The notes under the pieces were generated by a model. That model was not told where the DNA came from. It did not search any database and worked only from the letters and a program-made list of their open reading frames with translations. A DNA stretch of 64,000 nt from Salegentibacter echinorum (GTDB lineage Bacteria > Bacteroidota > Bacteroidia > Flavobacteriales > Flavobacteriaceae): the NCBI RefSeq assembly GCF_900129445.1, contig NZ_FQVT01000007.1:62001-126000 (forward strand). The letters are read 5' to 3'. Positions 27,291 to 36,103 of the stretch are shown piece after piece (the first letter of the stretch is position 1; each line of letters starts with the position of its first letter). The translations under genes were made by a program, and so were the position numbers.

Positions 27291-27949
27291 ACTCTTTTGT
27301 CGTTGCTTTTTTTATCAAAAGCAATTAAATTAAATAGTTCTCGCATCCGGCTTCGCACTCGATTTCCGTAACGTTCTTCAAGTTCATCAGCGTTTAGGTT
27401 GGTGGTAGCGTGAGTCTTGACTTTATGTTTGGTTTGCAAGTATAAATCATAACGAGATAAAAGCACTTCTCCCATAACATTCAAATCTTTTCCGTAAAAC
27501 CTACCGGCGGGTTCTACGCCCAGATCGTCAAAGCAGAAGAATTTAGTATTGCCATATTCTTCAATAGTTTTGAAACCTAAATGATTAAAACTGAAACTTA
27601 CATTACGGCAAGGGATCATTTCATAGGGGCGTTGAAAAGGAACTAAATGTCGAAGCAACTTCATTAAACTGGTTTTGCCACAACCTACCGGACCGGAAAG
27701 GAGGATTCCTTTTTCTAAATCGATATCAAATTTGCTGCAAGACTCACGGTCTCTGATAAAATATGAGCATAATTTCAAAAGTATCTTTTTATCCTCTTCA
27801 TAAATCCTGAATCTTTTACCGAAAAGTAGTTTACCTTTTGCATCCAGGTAAATCAAGATTTTCAGAAAATCGTATGTTACGTTTTTACCGTCAAATTCAC
27901 CTAGCGAATATTCCACGCCACCTTCGGTTATTTTAGAGGGGTTGTCCAT
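27287..27949 (-). CDS. DnaC/IstB-like AAA+ ATPase
   Basis: A 220-residue ATPase with Walker A GPVGCGKTSLMKLL (around residues 88-101), Walker B FFCFDDLG, and a sensor-like THATTNLNADELEERYG. It resembles helicase loaders of DnaC type. The start MDNPSK at 27949 overlaps the 3' end of the upstream gene by 17 bp; a longer start at 28027 lies deep inside that gene. Probably it loads a helicase during element replication after excision (inference). Confidence 0.8.
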   Translation of the reverse strand: MDNPSKITEGGVEYSLGEFDGKNVTYDFLKILIYLDAKGKLLFGKRFRIYEEDKKILLKLCSYFIRDRESCSKFDIDLEKGILLSGPVGCGKTSLMKLLRHLVPFQRPYEMIPCRNVSFSFNHLGFKTIEEYGNTKFFCFDDLGVEPAGRFYGKDLNVMGEVLLSRYDLYLQTKHKVKTHATTNLNADELEERYGNRVRSRMRELFNLIAFDKKSNDKRV

Positions 27950-28652
27950 AGTCTTTGGTTTTAGTGGTACGCAAGTTATCCTCTTTATGATACGCTTGCT
28001 TTTTGTTTGGCCTGTTTTCCTGGTCAAACAATTCGGTTCTATCCATCCAGTTCACGGCTAAGGCTTTCCAGTCACGTATGGCTTTTCCATCGCTCGTTTT
28101 CCAATCTTTGTTTTCGTAATGATCGAAAAATTTTTCTCCTTCATTTGCATCAAAATTTTTTTCAATAAAAAAATCTAAAACAGCCTGCCTGGCCTTTGGC
28201 TGTTTATTATTGTTTTCTTGTTTGTTATTGTTTATAGTAGATACCAATGCTTGTCCACTGGTGGGACGGTGCTGGTTCACTACCGGTTCACGTATGGGAT
28301 GGTACTGTTCCGCAAGTTGCTCTAATTTGGGATCGTAGTGTCCCAGATCTGGTTCATCACTTGTCCCGATAATGGACATCTTAATTTTACTTCCTTTATA
28401 AGGATTATTTGATGGAAAATAGGTGAGGTAATTCCACGAGTTAAGGTCAGTTACGCAACGATGATAAGTAGATTTAGAACCAATCTTGGCCGCGCGCATC
28501 AAATCTCTACGGTTCACAAAAAAATCTTCTGCAAAACGGCTACTGTTCCATTCCTGAAACAGCGCCATATACAGACTGATGTGAGTAGGGTTTAAACGGT
28601 CATCGAAATAGAACGCTGAAAAAGCCGAATTCAATAGCTTAATGTAGTTCAT
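27933..28652 (-). CDS. Winged-helix / DnaD-like replication protein
   Basis: A 239-residue protein. The N-terminal part (FDDRLNPTHISLYMALFQEW, then FVNRRDLMRAAKIGSKSTYH) is a winged-helix DNA-binding domain. After a glutamine/asparagine-rich linker, the C-terminal segment FFDHYENKDWKTSDGKAIRD WKALAVNWM is the DnaD-like motif of primosomal proteins. Together with the DnaC-like ATPase it forms an initiation and loading pair. It starts 3 bp after the HTH gene stop. Confidence 0.75.
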   Translation of the reverse strand: MNYIKLLNSAFSAFYFDDRLNPTHISLYMALFQEWNSSRFAEDFFVNRRDLMRAAKIGSKSTYHRCVTDLNSWNYLTYFPSNNPYKGSKIKMSIIGTSDEPDLGHYDPKLEQLAEQYHPIREPVVNQHRPTSGQALVSTINNNKQENNNKQPKARQAVLDFFIEKNFDANEGEKFFDHYENKDWKTSDGKAIRDWKALAVNWMDRTELFDQENRPNKKQAYHKEDNLRTTKTKDYGQPL

Positions 28653-28655
28653 CTC

Positions 28656-28940
28656 TTAAGAACTTAAATCGTGCTGAACACGATTTTCTTCCATTACGTT
28701 TTGGATCTCTTCAGCATCATAATAAATAATACCACCTACTTTTGTGTAGGGAAGGGTACCATTAATCCGTAAATTTTGAAGTGTTCCAGGACTTATTTGA
28801 AGTAAGTCCATCACCTCAGAAGATTTAAGATACTTTTTGATTTTTCCGGAAGATTGTTTGGCTAGAAGGTTTTTGATATCATCCAGTAATTCCATTTTGA
28901 ATTCTTGAAGATCGTCGGTGGTAATAATACTTGTTGGCAT
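28656..28940 (-). CDS. Excisionase-like helix-turn-helix protein (HTH_17)
   Basis: A 94-residue protein with an N-terminal helical segment and a MerR/excisionase-type fold: KYLKSSEVMDLLQISPGTLQ, then LPYTKVGGIIYYDAEEIQNV. Small proteins of this type act as recombination directionality factors or regulators in Bacteroidota ICEs. It is the first gene of the (-) block running to 26775. Confidence 0.8.
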   Translation of the reverse strand: MPTSIITTDDLQEFKMELLDDIKNLLAKQSSGKIKKYLKSSEVMDLLQISPGTLQNLRINGTLPYTKVGGIIYYDAEEIQNVMEENRVQHDLSS

Positions 28941-29158
28941 AATAGAACGATTTATGGAAAAGCTTTAATAAATTTAAATAGTTAGCTTTTACCTGATTTA
29001 ACTTTCGTTCTACGAATTTGGAGAGTTTTATTGGGTTTTCTTCACAAGTCGAACCCAAGTTGTGCAAAGATTTAACATTCTGTTATTTAGTGGTTTTTGA
29101 ATTGGTTTAATATATAAAAGGCTTTTCTTATTATATAGAATTTGCTAAAATCTACTTT

Positions 29159-29200
29159 AAAGCAAACACCCAAGTTGAAACCAACTTGGGTGTTTGCTTT
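29159..29200. terminator. Strong hairpin terminator after rteC
   Basis: A perfect 19-bp stem (AAAGCAAACACCCAAGTTG and its complement) with a 4-nt loop, located 20 bp beyond the rteC-like stop codon. A-rich and T-rich flanks could let it work in both directions. Confidence 0.75.
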
Positions 29201-29219
29201 ATAAATAATCTCTTTAAAT

Positions 29220-30059
29220 TTAATTATCTGCTTCTTTAATTTTTTTCAGGAGGCTTGTTTTCAATAAATCTAAAAATCTAGCGTAATCTTCTTTACGTCC
29301 TCTGATTTCCAAAAAGCTTCGATAGTAATTTCCCAAGTTGATGTCAAATATTTTTTCAAAAGCGGTCGCTAAATCCTTAATGTCTCCTTTTACAGTTCCA
29401 GATGCTATTAATGAGTAAATAAGTTCAATTAAATCAATTTTATTTGAAGTCCACGTAAGACTCAAACTTTCTAATAATTTTTCATTGTTTGAAATTTTTC
29501 TTGTTGATTTTTTCAAGTCATTTAATTCATTGGTGTAATGGTTTAACAATAAATCATATGCCAAAATCTTTGCAACAGCATTATCGTGGCTAGTAGAGAA
29601 TTCGGCATCGGTATAAAAATGAGATGTATCTGAAAGTAAGCCGATGTTATCATTACCACGTAAAAAATAAAACTCATCTAGAAAAGTAGCATTCTGTCTA
29701 TAATATTTAATAAACTCAGCATTGTGATAATAATATTCCTGAAGTTTTTTTATTTCAGTGTCTAAGTATTTACGTTTTGACTTATCGGTACCTCTTGGTT
29801 TCTGAAGTAGGTATTTATATAATTTAGCATAAAACTTAAGTTGCCCGTAGATGAATGGTTTTTGCTTTTTGAAAAAGAGGATTTCATTTTCTTTATTGAT
29901 AAAATTATTTTCTCGTAAAACAACTCTTAATTTTTGTAAATATTTTCGAGATATTTTAATGCCTTCTTCAACATTCGAAAATTCATTGAGGTTTTTGTCG
30001 TTAACGTCATCAAGCGCTAACTTACATTCATCAAGTATATGTTGTATTTCATTTGTCAC
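29220..30059 (-). CDS. rteC: RteC-family regulator of element excision
   Basis: A 279-residue protein. The C-terminal part LSLTWTSNKIDLIELIYSLI ... FEKIFDINLGNYYRSFLEIR GRKEDYARFLDLLK is the RteC signature. The N-terminal part is helical. In CTnDOT, RteC activates excision genes; the same role is likely here and fits its place next to the excisionase-like gene. It is followed by a strong hairpin, and an inverted repeat (30136-30171) lies 77 bp before its start. Confidence 0.88.
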   Translation of the reverse strand: MTNEIQHILDECKLALDDVNDKNLNEFSNVEEGIKISRKYLQKLRVVLRENNFINKENEILFFKKQKPFIYGQLKFYAKLYKYLLQKPRGTDKSKRKYLDTEIKKLQEYYYHNAEFIKYYRQNATFLDEFYFLRGNDNIGLLSDTSHFYTDAEFSTSHDNAVAKILAYDLLLNHYTNELNDLKKSTRKISNNEKLLESLSLTWTSNKIDLIELIYSLIASGTVKGDIKDLATAFEKIFDINLGNYYRSFLEIRGRKEDYARFLDLLKTSLLKKIKEADN

Positions 30060-30135
30060 TAAAATTTAGTTTTATCAAGCTGATTACATCTTATTGAACC
30101 TGCATAACTTCAATGATCATATTAAATCCTTTTCG

Positions 30136-30171
30136 AATTGATTATTAATATATTTATGTTGATAATCAATT
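30136..30171. promoter_or_regulatory. Inverted repeat upstream of rteC
   Basis: Perfect 10-bp arms AATTGATTAT (30136-30145) and ATAATCAATT (30162-30171), 16 nt apart. Related AATCAATT motifs lie in front of traE at 17052-17094. It could be a shared operator; AT-richness makes chance a real alternative. Confidence 0.35.
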
Positions 30172-30197
30172 ATTTAGGTATGGATATTTTTTAAAAC

Positions 30198-30455
30198 CTA
30201 ATATAGTTCAATACATACGAAGCCATATTTTCTTAATTCATTAGCTAAAAAGTTATTTTGATGAGGTGGATAATTTACTCTCAATATGTTATCTACATCC
30301 TCTAAATCAAAATTCCAGTTTCCAGCTCCCACTAAAATGTCAAGCATTGCTCTAAGTTCATTTATATTGGTCTCAGTTGCTACTGAGGTCCTAAAAATTG
30401 ATATTTCCATTTTAACCTCAACGTTTCTAACATTTTGTTTTTTAGGTACATTCAT
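30198..30455 (-). CDS. Small conserved-looking protein of unknown function
   Basis: An 85-residue frame whose ATG overlaps the MBL stop by 4 bp (ATGA), a sign of coupled translation. The core FRTSVATETNINELRAMLDI then NWNFDLEDVDNILRVNYP resembles small ferredoxin-like (HMA-type) proteins of Bacteroidota that lack the metal CxxC. I do not assign a function. An internal ATG at 30410 (MEISIF) is a possible alternative start. Confidence 0.6.
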   Translation of the reverse strand: MNVPKKQNVRNVEVKMEISIFRTSVATETNINELRAMLDILVGAGNWNFDLEDVDNILRVNYPPHQNNFLANELRKYGFVCIELY

Positions 30456-31573
30456 TCTATAGTTTCCCACCAATTTTCAAATTTTTGATCAATCATGTCT
30501 AGATATACCAGTTCACCGATTTTTGGAGTTATCAATGGAATATTACCCCCTTTATTTAATGCGGTAATTTCTGAAAGGGGTTCATTCCAAGGGTGTGCTG
30601 CAAGCGCAAATTTTGAAGAATGTACTGGAAATATCCGTTTCGCTTTTAAATCTACAGCCGCTTTTAATACATCTTTGGGAAGATTATGTATATATCTCCA
30701 AGCCTTATCATATTGACCGTTGTCCAATATTACTAAGTCTAAAGGACCGTGTTTTTCTCCAATTTCTTTATAATGGGTATCGTATCCGCTATCACCACCT
30801 AGATAGATTTTAAAAAGCGAGGTTTGCAGAACATATGAAGCCCATAGGGTGTTGTTTCTAGATAGCCCTCTCCCTGAAAAATGACGTGCCGGTTCTATAA
30901 AAACTATAAAATCCTTATCTAATTCGATTTTTTGATACCAGTCTTTTTCAATTATTTTTTTAGGGTCATATCCCCAATGTTCAAAATGAGAACCTACTCC
31001 AAGGCCACAAATAACTTTATTTATTTTGTCCTTTAAAGCCACCAAAGTTTTATAATCCAAGTGATCATAATGATCGTGGGAAATAAACAAGTAATCGATT
31101 TCAGGTAAATCTTTTACAGAATAAATATCCGTACCCTCAAATGATTTTATAGTATTTGGAATTGGGGAAGCACTGCCACTAAAAACAGGGTCAACTAAAA
31201 TTCTCTTTTGGTTTATTTGAATAAAATAGGAGGAATGGCCAAACCAAACTAATACATTTTCATCAAGTGATAGATTTAACAAGTCTGTTTTAATTGAAGG
31301 TATTTTATCTTTAGGATAGTGATTAGGTTTATTTTTAATAAGGTTATCATACATCACCTCATAGTAATTATAACCCTTTGCCAAAACGGGAGTGTAATTT
31401 AAATTTTGGAATTTTCCATTCCGGTAATTGGGGGAACGTTTTATTTTTTCAAGTCTGGATCCAGTAGGTTTTTTGCCAAACATATCTTGTTGCATATATA
31501 AAAATGTAGATGTGATAAGCACGACCATTATTGTAATGAATATTATCATCAAATTTTTTATTATTTTTTTCAC
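30452..31573 (-). CDS. MBL-fold metallo-hydrolase, NAPE-PLD/UlaG-like
   Basis: A 373-residue hydrolase. It has an N-terminal membrane helix (residues ~5-25), then VWFGHSSYFIQI and ILVDPVF, the zinc motif SHDHYDHLDY (HxHxDH), further ligands EPARHFSGRG and GGDSGYDTHY, and PVHSSKFALAAHPW. The pattern matches NAPE-hydrolysing phospholipase D-like enzymes. All metal ligands appear present. It is 36 bp downstream of the SDR gene and probably co-transcribed with it, suggesting a lipid-linked or detoxification role. Confidence 0.85.
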   Translation of the reverse strand: MKKIIKNLMIIFITIMVVLITSTFLYMQQDMFGKKPTGSRLEKIKRSPNYRNGKFQNLNYTPVLAKGYNYYEVMYDNLIKNKPNHYPKDKIPSIKTDLLNLSLDENVLVWFGHSSYFIQINQKRILVDPVFSGSASPIPNTIKSFEGTDIYSVKDLPEIDYLFISHDHYDHLDYKTLVALKDKINKVICGLGVGSHFEHWGYDPKKIIEKDWYQKIELDKDFIVFIEPARHFSGRGLSRNNTLWASYVLQTSLFKIYLGGDSGYDTHYKEIGEKHGPLDLVILDNGQYDKAWRYIHNLPKDVLKAAVDLKAKRIFPVHSSKFALAAHPWNEPLSEITALNKGGNIPLITPKIGELVYLDMIDQKFENWWETIE

Positions 31574-31609
31574 CTAAATTTTTTAAATTGTTTATAGATT
31601 CTTCGTTTC

Positions 31610-32461
31610 CTATTTCTTAGATAAGCTAATCACTTTATTAAATATAAAATCGACACCTTTATGAGGAAGAATAGAAGGTAAAGTCCAGTTAAAGAATCTT
31701 CCCGGGGTAAAAGTATAGCGTACTTTTGGAGAGGATGTTTCAAAAATTTTAAGGGTGAATTTGGCAATAGATGCTGAAGAGGCTGCATTTTTCTCAGCTT
31801 TTACCATCATTTTTTTGAAGCTTTTAAATGGTTGCTCATATCGACTGCCATTATATGATTTTTTATCCAGCTGATCTTTTTCCCATATTTTACTTTTAAT
31901 CGCACCCGGCGCAAGAATAATTACCTTAATGCCGAATAAACTTAATTCTCGACGCAAGCTGTGTGAATAACCTTCTAATGCGTGCTTAGTCGTCGCATAT
32001 GCGGAAAGAAATGGAAGGGACAATACACCACCTACTGAACTAACATTTATAATTCTGCCAGTATGCTTATTCGCTTTTGAACTAGTGCCAAGAAGTGGTA
32101 AAAGGGTTTGAGTAACGTGCATTAAACCAAAAAGATTGGTCTCGAATAAAGTTCTTGTATCTTCCAAATCCTGAAACTCGATGGGAGAAACAATTTCAAT
32201 AGCTGCATTATTTATCAATCCATCAAGAAGTCCGTTCAGGGAAATCTCTTTTACATATCTCGCAAGATCGTTGACCTGTTCTGGATTCGTTACATCACAT
32301 ATTATAGGGTAAACATTTTCATTTAGTTCTTTTTTGAGTCTTTCGGCATCCTTGACTTTACGGATTGTAGCAATTACTTTGTAGTTAGCTTCTGAAAATT
32401 CTTTAGCAATAGAATATCCGATACCACTGCTAGTTCCCGTAATTAATATAGTTTTTTTCAT
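31610..32461 (-). CDS. Short-chain dehydrogenase/reductase
   Basis: A 283-residue NAD(P)-dependent oxidoreductase of the classical SDR type: TGTSSGIGYSIA (cofactor loop, residues ~8-19), NNAAIE, INVSSVGG, and the catalytic pair in YATTKHA (YxxxK). The substrate is unknown. It is divergent from the TetR gene at 32535 and shares a 73-bp intergenic region with an inverted repeat. Confidence 0.9.
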   Translation of the reverse strand: MKKTILITGTSSGIGYSIAKEFSEANYKVIATIRKVKDAERLKKELNENVYPIICDVTNPEQVNDLARYVKEISLNGLLDGLINNAAIEIVSPIEFQDLEDTRTLFETNLFGLMHVTQTLLPLLGTSSKANKHTGRIINVSSVGGVLSLPFLSAYATTKHALEGYSHSLRRELSLFGIKVIILAPGAIKSKIWEKDQLDKKSYNGSRYEQPFKSFKKMMVKAEKNAASSASIAKFTLKIFETSSPKVRYTFTPGRFFNWTLPSILPHKGVDFIFNKVISLSKK

Positions 32462-32480
32462 TTTTTACAATTGAACAATA

Positions 32481-32511
32481 TTTGTCAAAGGTATAATTAT
32501 ATATTGACAAA
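32481..32511. promoter_or_regulatory. Inverted repeat between SDR and TetR genes
   Basis: Perfect 8-bp arms TTTGTCAA (32481-32488) and TTGACAAA (32504-32511), 15 nt apart, in the divergent promoter region. It is a likely operator for the TetR protein controlling both directions. Confidence 0.5.
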
Positions 32512-32534
32512 AAATGTATATTTGTAAAAAAAAT

Positions 32535-33086
32535 ATGACTAAGAAAGAACTAGAAGTCTTAAATGCCTCTAAAGCCATTTTTGTAAAGTATGGATATACC
32601 AAAACTACAATGAACGATATTGCTGAAGCAGTTGGAATTTCGAGACCTGGACTCTATCTTATTTACCCTAAAAAAGAAGAGATTTTCAAAGCTCTTATCC
32701 TTATGTTGTCGCAAGAACTTTCTGCGGAAGTAAAAAAAAGAAACGCTAAATTGAAAGAGCCGCTTTTAAAACTGAGAGAGGTGATGAATATTTGGGTAGT
32801 AGAAACGTACACTTGGTTAAATCAATCACCTGAAAGTGCAGAATTGTATGAAAATGAATTTTCTTTCACCAGAAATTGTATGCAAAAAAGTACTGACTTA
32901 TTTATATCTGATTTAGAGGAAGTGCTAAAACTTTTTCCACATAAAAGCTTTAATAATGATATTGAACCTAGAGACGTTGCTGTTATTATCTCATCTGCGG
33001 TTATAGGTATTAAGAAACAGGTTGATGATCTGGATGACTTAAAAAGGCATATTGATTTACTTATACGAATTTGTATCAAGATTTAG
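32535..33086 (+). CDS. TetR-family regulator of the SDR/MBL cargo
   Basis: A 183-residue regulator with HTH segment KAIFVKYGYTKTTMNDIAEA VGISRPGLYLIYPKKEEIF. I start at MTKKEL (32535); the frame could begin at 32514 but that adds a non-conserved MYICKKN. It is divergent from the SDR gene, the usual layout for a local repressor. Confidence 0.88.
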   Translation: MTKKELEVLNASKAIFVKYGYTKTTMNDIAEAVGISRPGLYLIYPKKEEIFKALILMLSQELSAEVKKRNAKLKEPLLKLREVMNIWVVETYTWLNQSPESAELYENEFSFTRNCMQKSTDLFISDLEEVLKLFPHKSFNNDIEPRDVAVIISSAVIGIKKQVDDLDDLKRHIDLLIRICIKI

Positions 33087-33415
33087 ATTTAATAATTTAA
33101 ACTGAAATAAGTAAGTTGAATCGTATAGGTATCTTACTTACAGAAAGTATAAAATATTTATAAAACAATTTGAAATTTGATTCAGGAAATTTGGTGAATT
33201 TAATTTTTAATATCTATTAATCAGGTGCTTATTTGTTTTGTGAACTTTTGATAATAAGCAATTCAAATATATTTATCAGTATTACAGAATAATACTTGTC
33301 GTTACGAAATATATACAGCAATGTCAATCTATTAATTAAAAATGAATAATATTAATTTCGCGATTGTCAGTATTGTATTATAAAAGGTTTTGTTATCACT
33401 GAACCCTAATTAGGA
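33087..33415. other. Intergenic stretch before the IS21 element
   Basis: About 330 AT-rich bases after the TetR gene. I see no gene, hairpin or repeat in it. It ends in the left copy of the IS21 target duplication (33416-33422). Confidence 0.5.
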
Positions 33416-33611
33416 CTTCATTTGGATATCTCGGATCAAAATGTGCCAGTGATTTCGGTCGGTTAGTGCCAGGCATTTCGGTTCAATTTGTGCCACTTTT
33501 ATCTGGCGGAGCAAACTTATAACGTTTCGTTTTGTGCCAGTTGTTTCGGTTCGTTTTGTGCCACTTTGAAAGATCAAGTAAATAATACCTTGTCGCTTAA
33601 AAACGAGCGAC

Positions 33612-35153
33612 ATGGCCAACACACTTGATCCAATGGACTTAAAACAAATCATTTCCCTCCATCTCGATGGGTTTAGCAACCGTAAAATAGGTGCTACCCT
33701 TGGGATCTCCCGCAATACGGTAAATACGTATATACGTTTTTTCAAGGCCAGCGACTATTCCCCTAAAGAATTGTTGACCTTTGACAATGCGACCCTGGAG
33801 AAGCTTTTTCCTTCCCACACTACTATTAACAACCCTCGTTTCGAAGATTTTGAGGGGGTCAATAAAGCCCGGAACCATCCTGGTTTTACTTTCCTATACC
33901 ATTACCAGGAATATGTAGCGCAGGCCAAAGATCCTTACGGCTATACTCAGTTTATGGAACACTACCGGCGCAAGTATGCCAAGGTCAAAGGCTCCATGAA
34001 ACTTGAACACGAACCCGGAAATGAAATGTTTATTGATTATGCGGGCAAGAAACTCCACATTATTGATAAGCAAACGGGGGAGGTGATCCCGGTAGAAGTC
34101 TTTGTGGCCATCCTTCCCAATAGCCAGTATACTTATGTGGAAGCCTGTAAAAGCCAGAAACGGGAAGACCTGATTACCTGCTGCGGCAATGCCCTGCATT
34201 TTTATGGAGGGGTGCCCAAAGCTATTGTCTCCGACAATCTAAAATCAGCGGTAACCCGTGCCAGTAGGTATGAGGCTGATATCAACCGGAGCTTTAAAGA
34301 TTTTGCCAGGCATTACAATTGTGTGATCAATCCCGCCCGGGGGTATTCCCCACAAGACAAAGCTTTGGTGGAGAATGCTGTAAACCTTGCCTATCAGCGT
34401 ATCTATTACCCACTTCGGGAGATGAGCTTCTTCTCTTTGGAAGATTTAAACCGGGAGATAAAACGCTTGCTAGTGCCATACAATAACCTGCTGTTCCAAC
34501 GCAAGGAAGCCAGCCGCAGGGAGTTGTTTCAATCCGTGGAGCGGGAATACCTAAAACCCTTGCCGGAGATGGCCTATGAACTCAAAGGCTACCGAAGGGC
34601 AAAAGTTCAGAAAATGGGCTACGTTTACTTCTCCCCGGATAAAAGCTATTATAGCGTTCCCTACCGGTATATAGGGAAAGAAACCACTATCCATTATACC
34701 GGCACTGTGGTAGAGGTGTATTATTACCATCAGCGGATTGCTTTGCACCCACGAAATCCATCAAAAGGAAGTTATAACACCAACAAAGAGCATCTTAGTA
34801 GTACCCATAAATACTATAGCGATTGGAGTCCTGAATTTTTTAAAAAGAAAGCCGCCGTCCATGGGGAGTATGTAGTCGGCTGTGTGGAAAAAATCATTAC
34901 CAAAGTGGACTATCCAGAAATAGGGTATAAACGCGCTATGGGTGTGATCCAGCTTCACAAATCTTATGGTTCCCAACGTCTGGACAACGCCTGCAAAAGG
35001 GCGCTACAAGCAGATGCCGCTAGTTACCTGCACATTAAAAATATCCTGAAAAACAACCTGGACAAAAGCTCTCTGTTTTACCAGGACCTCGAAGAAGATA
35101 AACCGCACATCCCAGAACACGATAACATACGGGGTGCTTCTGCATATCAATAA
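33612..35153 (+). CDS. istA: IS21-family transposase IstA
   Basis: A 513-residue DDE transposase. The N-terminal HTH (LHLDGFSNRKIGATLGISRN TVNTYIRFF) binds the end repeats. The integrase-type core contains FIDYAG, IVSDNLKSAV and ALVENAVNLAY as likely D, D and E carriers. The C-terminal part binds DNA. It is complete and 17 bp before istB. Confidence 0.92.
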   Translation: MANTLDPMDLKQIISLHLDGFSNRKIGATLGISRNTVNTYIRFFKASDYSPKELLTFDNATLEKLFPSHTTINNPRFEDFEGVNKARNHPGFTFLYHYQEYVAQAKDPYGYTQFMEHYRRKYAKVKGSMKLEHEPGNEMFIDYAGKKLHIIDKQTGEVIPVEVFVAILPNSQYTYVEACKSQKREDLITCCGNALHFYGGVPKAIVSDNLKSAVTRASRYEADINRSFKDFARHYNCVINPARGYSPQDKALVENAVNLAYQRIYYPLREMSFFSLEDLNREIKRLLVPYNNLLFQRKEASRRELFQSVEREYLKPLPEMAYELKGYRRAKVQKMGYVYFSPDKSYYSVPYRYIGKETTIHYTGTVVEVYYYHQRIALHPRNPSKGSYNTNKEHLSSTHKYYSDWSPEFFKKKAAVHGEYVVGCVEKIITKVDYPEIGYKRAMGVIQLHKSYGSQRLDNACKRALQADAASYLHIKNILKNNLDKSSLFYQDLEEDKPHIPEHDNIRGASAYQ

Positions 35154-35170
35154 TAAACTATTTAAATCCA

Positions 35171-35914
35171 ATGAATATGAACAACAATCAGACTATTGAA
35201 AAACTAAAACAAATGCGCCTGGGGGCTATGGCCCAGTTGCATCTGCAACACCTAAAGGACAACCGCATAGAGAACATTACTGCCGATGAGTATCTCGCAT
35301 TGTTAACCGATCACCAATGGGAAGACCGGCAGAACCGGAAAATAGAACGCCTTCTAAAACAGGCAAGGTTTAAACAACAGGCCAATCTGGCCGATATAAA
35401 CTATACCCAAAACAGAAACCTGGATAAGAATATGTTTACCCGTTTAGGTACCCTGGATTTTATCACCAGGAAAGAAAATATTATCCTGACCGGGGCTTCC
35501 GGGGTGGGCAAAAGCTATTTGGCACAGGCTTTAGGGCATCAGGGGTGTATGATGGAATACAAGACCCTTTATACCAATACTGCCCGACTTTTTAAAAAAT
35601 TAAAACTCAGTAAAATGGATGGTACTTATCTTAAGGAACTAGGTAAAATCCTCAAAGCAGATTTATTGATCTTAGATGATTTTGGCTTGCAGAGCTTTGA
35701 TAATCACGCCAGGGAAACCCTCATGGATATTATTGATGATCGGTACAACAAAGCTTCTACCATTATATCCTCACAAATACCTGTATCGGCCTGGTATGAT
35801 ATTATTGGGGAAGGAACTATAGCAGACGCTATTTTGGACAGGATCGTGAACTCCTCACACCGGATCGACCTCAAAGGAGAATCATTAAGAAAAGGAGCTT
35901 TAAAGAACGAATAA
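35171..35914 (+). CDS. istB: IS21-family helper ATPase IstB
   Basis: A 247-residue AAA+ protein that selects the target and activates IstA. It has Walker A GASGVGKSYLAQALG (around residues 105-119) and Walker B LLILDDFGLQSF. It is complete. Confidence 0.93.
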   Translation: MNMNNNQTIEKLKQMRLGAMAQLHLQHLKDNRIENITADEYLALLTDHQWEDRQNRKIERLLKQARFKQQANLADINYTQNRNLDKNMFTRLGTLDFITRKENIILTGASGVGKSYLAQALGHQGCMMEYKTLYTNTARLFKKLKLSKMDGTYLKELGKILKADLLILDDFGLQSFDNHARETLMDIIDDRYNKASTIISSQIPVSAWYDIIGEGTIADAILDRIVNSSHRIDLKGESLRKGALKNE

Positions 35915-36103
35915 GATTAATTTTTTATATAATTGCAGTATCTTTCAAAGTGGCACTGTTTGACCGAAACAGCTGGCACCATCACTCCGAAATAGCCACT
36001 TCATTTACTAGTACTAGGCTTTCACTTCTAATTCTATATGAAATTCTTTTCAATTAGCTAATCGATTTTATAAGAACGTAAATCTTAATTTAAGTATTTG
36101 CCT

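Larger units (their letters stand above)
33423..35998 (+). mobile_element. IS21-family insertion sequence, intact, 7-bp target duplication
   Basis: A 2576-bp element starting TGG and ending CCA, bounded by CTTCATT at 33416-33422 and 35999-36005. Both ends carry repeats of a GTGCCA...TTTCGGT motif (three units at the left, about two at the right, inverted), the multiple transposase-binding sites typical of IS21. It contains istA and istB. The intact duplication and open genes suggest a recent insertion, between the TetR cargo and the integrase. Confidence 0.9.
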
